Made by a program: the position numbers and the translations under genes
Shown here: positions 56,901 through 64,000 of the stretch, piece by piece
Layout: every line of letters begins with the position of its first letter
Position numbering within the stretch: position 1 is the stretch's first letter
Assembly: GCF_021155765.1 (NCBI RefSeq)
Contig: NC_060106.1
Coordinates: forward strand, 13,418,031-13,482,030
DNA length: 64,000 nt
Direction of reading: 5' to 3'
Source of the DNA: Diprion similis
Lineage: Eukaryota; Arthropoda; Insecta; Hymenoptera; Diprionidae
Notes under the pieces: model-generated
Seen by the model: only the letters and a program-made list of their open reading frames with translations
What the model was told of the DNA's origin: nothing
Databases searched by the model: none

Positions 56901-58077
56901 TACCCAAGTTATAGTTCATAAACTGATGTATAAGTATATTACAGACCATAAACTCCCTTTCCAATATGAAATTTGGAATAATATACTCCAACATTGATCA
57001 TCTTCTAACTTTAAAGATAGTTTTCAGTTCATATCTATTATAATTAGGAAATGCTGAGTAAACAATTTCTTACGTTAATTGAACACAAACCTTTTTTCAC
57101 AGCAATACGGGAAAGCGGTTAATGGCCAAGTGTAGGCTGTTGTATCAAGAAAACGAAGAATTGGGGCGGATGATTGCAAGCGGCCGAATCGCCAAGCTGG
57201 AAGGTGAACTTGCATTGCAGAAAAGCTTTAGCGAAGAAGTCAAAAAGTCTCAATCTGGTAACTACACTTTTTTTTTACATTGCAGTCTCAAAACGAGGCT
57301 GCTTATGAATTATGAAATAGTTTTCTTAACAAAAATGAAAAATATAATGTTACAGAACTGGATGAATTTTTACAAGACTTGGACGAGGATGTTGAAGGTA
57401 TGCAAAGTACCATTTACTTTCTGCAGCAAGAACTCCGCAAGGCACGTGAATCTGTGACGTTACTTCAGCAAGAAAATATTGCACTGAAATCCAGTTCGGG
57501 TGAGAGCAACCTGACAAACGGCATGTCTCCCCATACTCCGCCAATAAAGAAAGAAGAAGTAGACGAAAGTGCTACAGCTCTTGAAGTAAAAACCGTGAAA
57601 CCAGAAGAGAGTGACATGTGCAAAGGTGCTAGGACTCCGCCATTACCACCCGAGGGTTCGCCTCGGAGTGACAGAGGAAGTGTTGAAAAGTCTGAAAGGA
57701 CAGAACGTAGGCCTAGTCAATCAGATCTGCAAATTGACGAGAGTTCCAGTGATTCGGCAGCCCTCATTATAAAAGTTGAAAACGAGGAATTAAGTGACAG
57801 GGATGAAGAGGAACAGGATAATCGAAATAGCAAAAGGACTTTGAGGACTAAAAGTAATAACAAAGGTAGCGGTAAGTCAAACGGGGAAGAGGTGACGACA
57901 AGGACAACCAGGGGTAGGGATAAAGCTAAAAGGGAAAAAAGTGGGGCAGGCAGTGATGACGAGAGGACACATAAGAAAAAACGAAGAGAAAGTGTTCTTT
58001 CTCTTGATTATAATGAAGCTGACGATGACGCGTTGGTGCTAACTAATGGTGAGACGCTTCAGAGTGATCCTGAATGA
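53945..58077 (+). CDS. fl(2)d: fl(2)d / WTAP, regulatory subunit of the m6A RNA methyltransferase complex
   Basis: Nuclear adaptor that holds METTL3-METTL14 with the other writer subunits, directing N6-methyladenosine to mRNA. In flies it is also needed for sex-specific Sxl splicing. Five exons join in phase: 53945-54182, 56161-56285, 56646-56824, 57103-57257, 57356-58077, giving 472 residues. The N-terminus is Ser/Pro/Gly-rich, followed by the WTAP core: IKLSEQQLDSSTRDELASKW, then a long coiled coil with LRDSEDKYRQQYAEASHREK, LIQRLRQELITTKAKLEDTQ, TGKRLMAKCRLLYQENEELG and DLDEDVEGMQSTIYFLQQEL. The C-terminal 200 residues are low-complexity, acidic and basic by turns, with KKKRRE as a likely nuclear localisation signal. 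Intron 1 is 1978 bp; reading through it adds only a few residues before a stop, which could give a short isoform of 84 residues. Identification is firm. Confidence 0.96.
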
Positions 58078-60425
58078 AAAATCTATTGCTGGTGGAAATT
58101 CCGAAACTAAAGTTCTAAAATTTAGGTAGGCAACGATTCTTGCAGCATATTGATTTCTGGTTGACTGGTGCTGATTTGTTTTTATTTGCCTTTTCCCTAA
58201 TTTAAACAAAAGGACGATTTTTTATTCCTTGGCGTGATGAAATTTCGAAGCGAGAATCGTATGCTGTCTTTACTGTGTGCAGACTACTACAATAGGTGGC
58301 ATTAATTTTGTAAAGAGAAATACATGCATGTTTCTCACAATCAACACAGTAGTTCTACACGTTACACGTTGTAAAGTATGCCTTGTAGCATTTCGATGTT
58401 TTTTCCTACTGCTCCATCAGGTACATTGTTGAAACTGAAATATGTTGATTAAATTTTTGTTCTTCGTTTTTGTAGCTATTGTTTTCGAATTTATATCCAT
58501 GTATGTACTTCAGCACCTAATGTCATCTATTTATAGTGACTGCAACGAAATAGCTTTCGGATAGTTACTCATGAAGACCTTGAACACATGTATAATATAT
58601 AAATACAATAATTATATATATGCAAAGTTATATTAAATACCGAATCATCAAATGTACTCTTGGTTATCATGTATTATAAGATTGGGATTCATAATTCGTT
58701 TGGAGTACAGGCGTATAACTGACATAATAAGTCCCATAAAAAATGACTAATCAAGGTGTGAAACTTGTTTTTAAATATAGTTGCACGTCACAAATCGTAA
58801 TTTTCAAATTTGTAATATTTTTCCGACTAAAACGGTTGTACAGAGTTTTTTCATTGCTATTTTATAATATTATTACCTGCATATTAAGCATTTGTTTTAC
58901 ATTATCCTACCCCGCCTCTGGCCCAGAAATATTTACTTTTAACATAGTAGTTTTGCCTATCGTGAAATATATATTTTCAAAAATGTTTACGTCTCATTAT
59001 TTACAATTCTTTGAAAAATAATTATAACTGAATTTGGTGTAAGGGTACACATATGTGTTGAATTCTGACCGATATAAGGCCACTGGCACTCGTATCATCT
59101 GCTGCCATCCATTCAACCTGCGCAGCAAGCAACACATTCATACCAAAATGTATGTGCACAAAACAAGTAGCGGTTTTAGTGACTGCCAGAACTTATTATG
59201 ATTGCTTCTGGATATCGCGGTTCCTGTCAGAATTTATTGTAGCAACACCTACATATGCATCCGAGAGAAAATGTAGAATAGCCGAGGCTGAGCGGCCGAA
59301 CTATCGGTCGTATATTTGTGATCGGTTAGCAATTTTGAGGTTACGTTGTTGCAATGACTTTACAAGTCATCCGTCATCGATCAGTCAACAATAAAAGTCG
59401 TTCCAAGTTTTCTTAAATCACTACATCTTTTATTCGAGACCTGTTGAGTGACAAAATTTGTATCATTTACATAACCTTCGCATGCCGGCTTGCGTGTGTT
59501 GAAGACGATAAAACTCGCGCATGCGCAGTTAGTCGCTCAGCTTGCTAACTTTCACCATTTCTTCTGTATTTGACAAATGAATATAAATCAAGATAAACTG
59601 ATTTTATAAAAGCGTGAATAATTTTGACTCAAAGTAGAGCGTTGACTTTTGAATTTTGTTACAGTTGAGGTTATTAGATAACGTCGTTCATATTTAGGTG
59701 GTAATTTAAAGTCAAACATGATTGTCGCGCCAGTCCCGCCAGGCTTTGGCCGATCTCTGTGGAGGGAAAACTGTAATGTAACCTTACCAGTTTCTGTACT
59801 CGCTTTCAAGCTGCCAAAAGTAATCTCATAAGAAAATATCGTCGCTATTTATTACGGTTTACTGTCACCAAACACGTTCAAGTAAGTTCATTTTACACGT
59901 TGCGATGTGTCACGAATTTTCATTATTCGAATTTCTAATGTTTTGTTTTGACGGTAAAAATATAATGATCATAATACTTTACACGATTAGCATGGGTAAC
60001 CTTGGTAACCGCAGATAACCGCGAACTTACTTGTTTACGAGTGACGTATGCTCAAAAGCAACAAGTTACAAAATCTTATTCGGTTAACAAGACAAATTGA
60101 GAGATACGAATCGCAACAGGGTTTTTTCTCATGCTAGCACTGTCAACACGAAATGCAAAAATATATCCTCTTCTAGGAATTTTATTTTTATTACAGTCAA
60201 ACTAAAAATTGGAACGTAACTTGAATCTAGCAACTTCGCAGGTTACCTAAAACAGCATACAAGCATGAGGGTAGTTTTTTATAAAAACAGTGGAGAATTG
60301 GCGGTATTACATTTTTATTTTTTATTAAAAAAAAGTATTCACACATCGATTGTAGGCTTAGGAACTAACGTGGGTTATCAATATATTTGTATTGAATTTT
60401 CTGGTGATCAGTACATAACAGTATT
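58078..60425. other. Convergent spacer between fl(2)d and ZNHIT1
   Basis: It holds the fl(2)d 3' UTR on the left and ZNHIT1 3' sequence on the right. In the middle lie a perfect NRF1-type palindrome GCGCATGCGC (59517-59526), a 38-codon plus frame near 59718, and a 73-codon minus frame (59588-59809). An AATAAA-containing stretch lies near 59388. No protein family was recognised. A small non-coding transcript or an orphan promoter is possible. Confidence 0.5.
59517..59526. promoter_or_regulatory. NRF1/Ewg-type palindrome GCGCATGCGC
   Basis: Perfect match to the nuclear respiratory factor 1 consensus, a motif typical of CpG promoters. It stands about 900 bp from the nearest annotated coding end and points to no known start site. 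Confidence 0.4.
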
Positions 60426-61113
60426 CTATGCCGTCCATTTCAAACACCTGGTATCTAAATGGGTTCCTAAACATTTGATACAACAGTATCTGGCGCCACA
60501 AGGAATGCAAGTGTAATTGCTAGGAAATCCACAAACTGCGCAAAAGTGTCTATCTGGAAATTGAGAAGGTTGAGATTGGGCTGACATATAATTAGGTGGA
60601 CTTGGATTGTAGTTGTGATCTTCTTCCACCAATTGAGAGAATGTTTTGCGAAATCTTTGCTTGTAATATTCTGCCGATTTGGTCTTCTTTTTTCGCCCGA
60701 CTCCTCTGCTATCAAGTGTTTCTTGAAATTTCGGTACTTTCTTGCTCATTACTGGAAATAAATAACACACAAGAACTGTTGTAATATCTTCGCACAGCTT
60801 TTTTACCTTCTTTACATTATTAAGTTATACTGAATAAACTTGTTTAAAATAACTTCTAAATATAGTGCTTTATATGAAAACTATAAATTGAAACCACTTT
60901 GTGTAATAGAGGGTTAAAAACATTTCAAAAAAGATAGTTCGTAACTAATGGCAATGTAATACCCAAATCAGCGTGTGGATCATCATGAAAGTTATCCTCC
61001 TCAAGAGCCTCCAGAGCTTTCCTTTGTCTTCGTTTCCTTGCGGCATCATCCAAAACTCTTTTCTGGTTCGCATCTTTTATTCTGCCCGATTCGCGGGCTG
61101 CCATTTTTGTCAT
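60426..61113 (-). CDS. Znhit1: ZNHIT1, zinc-finger HIT subunit of the SRCAP/SWR1 remodelling complex
   Basis: Small subunit (yeast Vps71/Swc6) of the complex that exchanges H2A for H2A.Z. Two exons join in phase: 61113-60963 and 60751-60426, giving 158 residues. The first ATG (61113) gives MTKMAARESGRIKD; the second ATG (61104, context AAAATGG) is better placed for initiation and would give 155 residues. The N-terminal helix RVLDDAARKRRQRKALEALE and DNFHDDPHADL match the family. The C-terminal HIT zinc finger is complete: CAVCGFPSNYTCIPCGARYC followed by CIKCLGTHLDTRCLKW. The start lies only 59 bp beyond the GTF2H5 stop codon on the same strand, with no poly(A) signal between, so co-transcription is possible. 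Confidence 0.95.
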
Positions 61114-61172
61114 TCGAATTTTACTCTCTATGTAAAGTATATCCGTGTAGCAGTTTGTTTACCAAGTTTATC

Positions 61173-62511
61173 TTACAATCCCTTATCTGCTAGAGGGAAT
61201 GAGATCTGATCCATAAGGTCGTCAACTTTTGTTTGCAATGTTTCCAAAATATCTGCAGATATGAACAAGTGACGCTCATCAAGATCTTGAATGATGAATT
61301 TCTTTCCTAGGGCGAATGTTTCATCCAGATGCAGTAAAAACTGTTTCATAGCCGCATCGCTTTTGCAGTGAAGAAAAAGGAAGAGTGTTAAACAAAACTC
61401 AATTCATATCAGTATTTTTTTCACATAAGAAACGAAATGTCTAAACGAAAAGGAGTGTCGGCAGATGAGAAACGTGTTAGGATGCTTCAGCTATTTTATG
61501 AGAAAAGGGAATTCTTCCAACTTAAGGATTTGGAGAAAATTGCTCCCAAAGAGAAAGGTATCGTGGCTCAATCTGTTAAAGATGTGGTACAGGCTTTGGT
61601 TGACGACGGACTGATTGATACTGACAAAATTGGAACTTCAATCTATTTTTGGGCATTTCCCGGGTAACGTATCACAAAATATATATAATCTAATCATATA
61701 AAGTATTCGATTTTATTGCATATTTCAAGCAAACAACACTTTGAATCTATCGATGAACTGGCTTTTCACTTTGTAGAAAAAATATAAAATTGACTGAAAA
61801 GAACATTGAGGAGGCGAATCAAAAAATATTTGAGGCTGAAATGAAGATTGCTAAAATTAGTGAAGAAATTCTCAGAGAAAAAGTAATTCATTCCAATTAA
61901 TAGCAAAGATATACATGGCAATTGCGGATTTATGGGAACACATTATAGTTGATATTGTTTTATACCTAGGTTGAAAAAGAGGACTCAATAGAGAGACAAA
62001 AATTAATTCAAGAGGTGACAAAGTTGCAACGACGAGAAACCAAACTTCAAAAAGAACTTGCAGAGCACATGGCAAATGACCCCGAAGAAGTTGCAGAGTT
62101 GACTAAAAAAGCAGAGGTAAATGTATTTAAAATAATGGATCAATATATTAAACCCATCTTTGTTACCATGAGATTTAAAGTAACACTCTAATAAACGATT
62201 GCTACTAATAGTTTCAATTATAACAATGATTAAATGTTCAAACTACTTTTTGCAGAAATATAAAGATGGAACAAATGCGTGGACGGATAATATATTTGCA
62301 ATACAGAGCTGGTGCAACAAGAAATTTGACATATCTAAGACAGAACTAAACAAACAATTTAATATCGCCGAAGATTTAGATTACATAGAATAAGGTTATG
62401 TCGACTATGCTCTGAGAATCGTATGAAATACGTGCTTCTGAAAGCTTGGTGGGATTGATATATACTCATTACGTACCATTCAACTAAAATTCCTTTCATA
62501 ACATTCACCAT
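61173..62511 (-). CDS. Tfb5: GTF2H5/TFB5 (p8/TTDA), smallest TFIIH subunit, split by a large intron
   Basis: Stabilises TFIIH and stimulates XPB in nucleotide-excision repair and transcription initiation. Two exons: 62511-62477 ([11 protein letters not shown] plus TG) and 61359-61173, joined as TG|C to restore the ECDAAMKQF junction known from the family (human ECDPAMKQF). Total 73 residues against 71 in human. The second exon reads [20 protein letters not shown], then [10 protein letters not shown] and [16 protein letters not shown] before TAA. The start exon has only 35 nt and a consensus donor GTACGT. The 1117-bp intron contains the complete MND1 gene on the opposite strand. Confidence is high because the short exon matches both the family N-terminus and the required phase. 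Confidence 0.93.
61437..62393 (+). CDS. Mnd1: MND1, meiotic recombination factor (partner of HOP2)
   Basis: With HOP2 it promotes DMC1/RAD51 strand invasion between homologues at meiosis. Four exons join in phase: 61437-61663, 61777-61882, 61970-62116, 62256-62393, giving 205 residues, the same length as human MND1. The N-terminal winged-helix segment reads [20 protein letters not shown] and [20 protein letters not shown], with SIYFWAFPG closing the domain. A long coiled coil ([31 protein letters not shown]) follows, and a conserved C-terminal cap with [20 protein letters not shown]. The whole gene sits within the GTF2H5 intron, antisense; its stop is 84 bp from GTF2H5 exon 1, with no AATAAA between, so the two transcripts probably overlap. 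Confidence 0.96.
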
Positions 62512-63312
62512 TGTGCTTTCTGTTTATTCCTTATGCTTTTTCAACATCACACGACTTTATCCGTGAGGACCGTGAGTTGTTTAAAGTTGTAAGAATACCA
62601 CGGCGAATAGTGAACGACGAGATTACATATATGTGCCTCTACTAAGGCTAGATTTTCATTCGCGTCACATTCATGCGACGGCAACTTGACACGGCAGCGC
62701 CGCGCCGTCGACGGAGAAAACCATAGTAAAAAGACGCTCATGAGAATAGGCACCGCCGATGCAACACAGTGTGAAAAAATAGAGAAAATGAAGAAGCGAG
62801 ATGAAGTAGCTATTCGGATTGCGCGTAATCGATTTCTCGCGCAAAATTACCTCGATATAGTGCATCAAAGGATTGATTTGAGTATTTTTTAAAATTAGCC
62901 AAATATCCACTGAAAAATCTGTAGAACTTATATTAACCTTCCTCTGTTTGCGGTTTTCAGAGCTTGGATACTATTTGTCTCAGAATCGTTTTGCAGGGCT
63001 CTTTGCAGGAAAACTTCCACCAATTGAACCCTCAGGAATGATTGAATATATGTTCGCTCAACGTATTTATTCGACTGGAAGTCGCCAGAAAATTTCAATT
63101 GATGCCTAACGCCGCGTCCAACGGCAATTTTTCGAATATCTAACCGCGTTGTGCGATAGGTAGTTTAGTTCGCATCACGTCTCTGACTAGTCGAGAACTG
63201 TTTCAGAGCGCAGCGCGGTGTCAGTCGCTTCCGAGCAGTCGTAGAGAAAGTACGCAAGTCGTACGCCGAGAATTCGGATCGTCATCATGTTCAGTCTTTA
63301 ACTATCCGGGAT
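62512..63312. promoter_or_regulatory. GTF2H5 upstream region and promoter of a right-hand plus-strand transcript
   Basis: The left part contains a GC-rich block (62675-62715) with inverted GACGGC/GCCGTC arms and is the likely GTF2H5 promoter. The right part (about 63170-63290) has CpG-rich sequence with an initiator-like TCAGTC and looks like a start region for plus-strand transcription. No gene with known domains was found; a 69-codon plus frame (62686-62892, TTG start) is judged chance. Confidence 0.4.
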
Positions 63313-63458
63313 ATGGCCAATCACCGATATCTTGTGGTTAAAAAACGGCTGTGTAACGTTATTCGATCAGTGTATTTCCAAGAAATTTACATGAGTGGCA
63401 GCGTATGGCTCGTAAAAGAACCGAGTTACTGGAATGAAAACAGCAGGGGACATCGAAG
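63313..63458 (+). CDS. Candidate first exon of an unidentified plus-strand gene
   Basis: An ATG at 63313 in strong context (G at -3, G at +4) opens a 48-codon frame, starting MANHRYLVVKKRLCNV and ending WNENSRGHR, that runs into a consensus donor (CGAAG then GTGAGT) at 63459. I recognise no family. A second ATG at 63434 in another frame gives MKTAGDIE to the same donor. The exon may instead be untranslated. The rest of the gene lies beyond the right edge. Confidence 0.3.
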
Positions 63459-64000
63459 GTGAGTTGTGTATTATTAATTTTCATTCTTTGGTGCAACTTC
63501 AGCTATAAGCGATTTCGATTCTCGACTCTCTGCGTCGGGTGTCGTTTGTTTTTGTTTGGGTGGCTGATTTTCGGTATGTGCGCAGTTGCATTGTTAGCAA
63601 GTTTAACTCAGTCAGTTTAGGCAGCCAGCTACAATACAAAAAATGTAAATGGGCTTGGAATCAAGTGTAATTATTACGCTGCATAGTCACGAGCGTATTA
63701 GAAGAACCTAGTTACTGAAATAAAAACATTAGGGGACATCGAAGGTGAGTTTCGTGTTGCAAATTTTCATTCTTTGGTGCAACTTCAGCCCTAAGCGATG
63801 TCGACTCTCTGTTTTGTGTATCGTTTGTTATTGTTTGTGCGGCTGATTTTTGGTAAGTTCAACTTAGTCAGTTTAGGCAGCCAGCTAGCTACTAAACAAA
63901 AAGTGGGAATGAGCTTGGAGACGAGTGTAATTATTTCGCTGCATAGTCACGAGTGTTTTGTGACAAGAATCCTTGCAGAAGGTGACTTTCGTGTGAGTTG
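63416..64000 (+). repeat. Tandem duplication, unit about 286 bp, two full copies and the start of a third
   Basis: Copy 1 begins at 63416 and copy 2 at 63702; both start AAGAACC, share GGGGACATCGAAGGTGAGTT, then CATTCTTTGGTGCAACTTCA, CAGTTTAGGCAGCCAGCTA and CGCTGCATAGTCACGAG, with scattered substitutions and small indels. A degenerate third copy seems to begin near 63965 (AAGAATCC...GAAGGTGACTTTCGTG) and leaves the window. Each copy carries the splice donor (63459, 63745, and a weaker 63982). Confidence 0.85.

Noticed and set aside
59588-59809. Minus-strand 73-codon frame near the NRF1 motif
   Set aside because: No family features, and the sequence would be interrupted by a good donor-acceptor pair; insufficient evidence for a gene.
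62686-62892. Plus-strand 69-codon basic open frame
   Set aside because: It starts at TTG and overlaps the presumed GTF2H5 promoter; no similarity recognised.

Overview
The window is a piece of an insect nuclear genome. It is AT-rich, its genes are split by GT-AG introns (many of 60-300 bp, a few of several kb), and the proteins read most like insect orthologues. For example, the KIF1A/unc-104 kinesin starts [13 protein letters not shown] and the WTAP protein has the fl(2)d layout. A hymenopteran is my best guess from the CpG-containing, AT-rich spacer and the short introns, but this is an inference and nothing diagnostic for the order was found. I saw no rRNA, tRNA, CRISPR array or intact transposon.

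Layout. 1-4123 (minus): VPS11, cut by the left edge inside its RING finger. 4124-8645: AT-rich spacer and probable 3' untranslated DNA of the next gene. 8646-26261 (minus): unc-104/KIF1A, 28 coding exons including a 3-nt microexon, plus one alternative exon; every splice phase closes, for a 1741-residue kinesin-3. Its 5' untranslated exons and a CpG-rich promoter with CRE, E-box and NRF1-like sites probably lie at 26262-26312 and 29475-29900. 30200-47700: about 17.5 kb without a convincing gene, holding simple repeats, a GC-rich island (44.49-44.96 kb) and one orphan candidate coding exon (47752-47798). 48290-49339 (minus): mitochondrial Mn superoxide dismutase. 49959-51967 (plus): a 539-residue protein I do not recognise, head-to-head with SOD2. 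53945-58077 (plus): fl(2)d/WTAP of the m6A methyltransferase complex. 58078-60425: spacer with a perfect NRF1-like palindrome. 60426-62511: a compact knot of three genes. ZNHIT1 (minus) starts 59 bp after the stop codon of GTF2H5/TFB5 (minus), and the meiotic gene MND1 (plus) lies whole inside the single GTF2H5 intron on the other strand. 62512-64000: the promoter end of an unidentified plus-strand transcript, with a 286-bp tandem duplication that copies a splice donor.

Most recognised genes are housekeeping: endolysosomal tethering, axonal vesicle transport, mitochondrial oxidant defence, RNA methylation, chromatin remodelling (SRCAP/SWR1), TFIIH and meiotic recombination. They share no pathway. 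The most interesting signals are architectural: the GTF2H5-ZNHIT1 possible dicistron with nested antisense MND1, two equal-length (138 nt) exons in unc-104 that look mutually exclusive, a 3-nt microexon beside the K-loop of the kinesin motor, and the duplicated donor array at the right edge. Gene models were built by hand from splice signals, reading phase and family knowledge; no alignment or transcript data were available.
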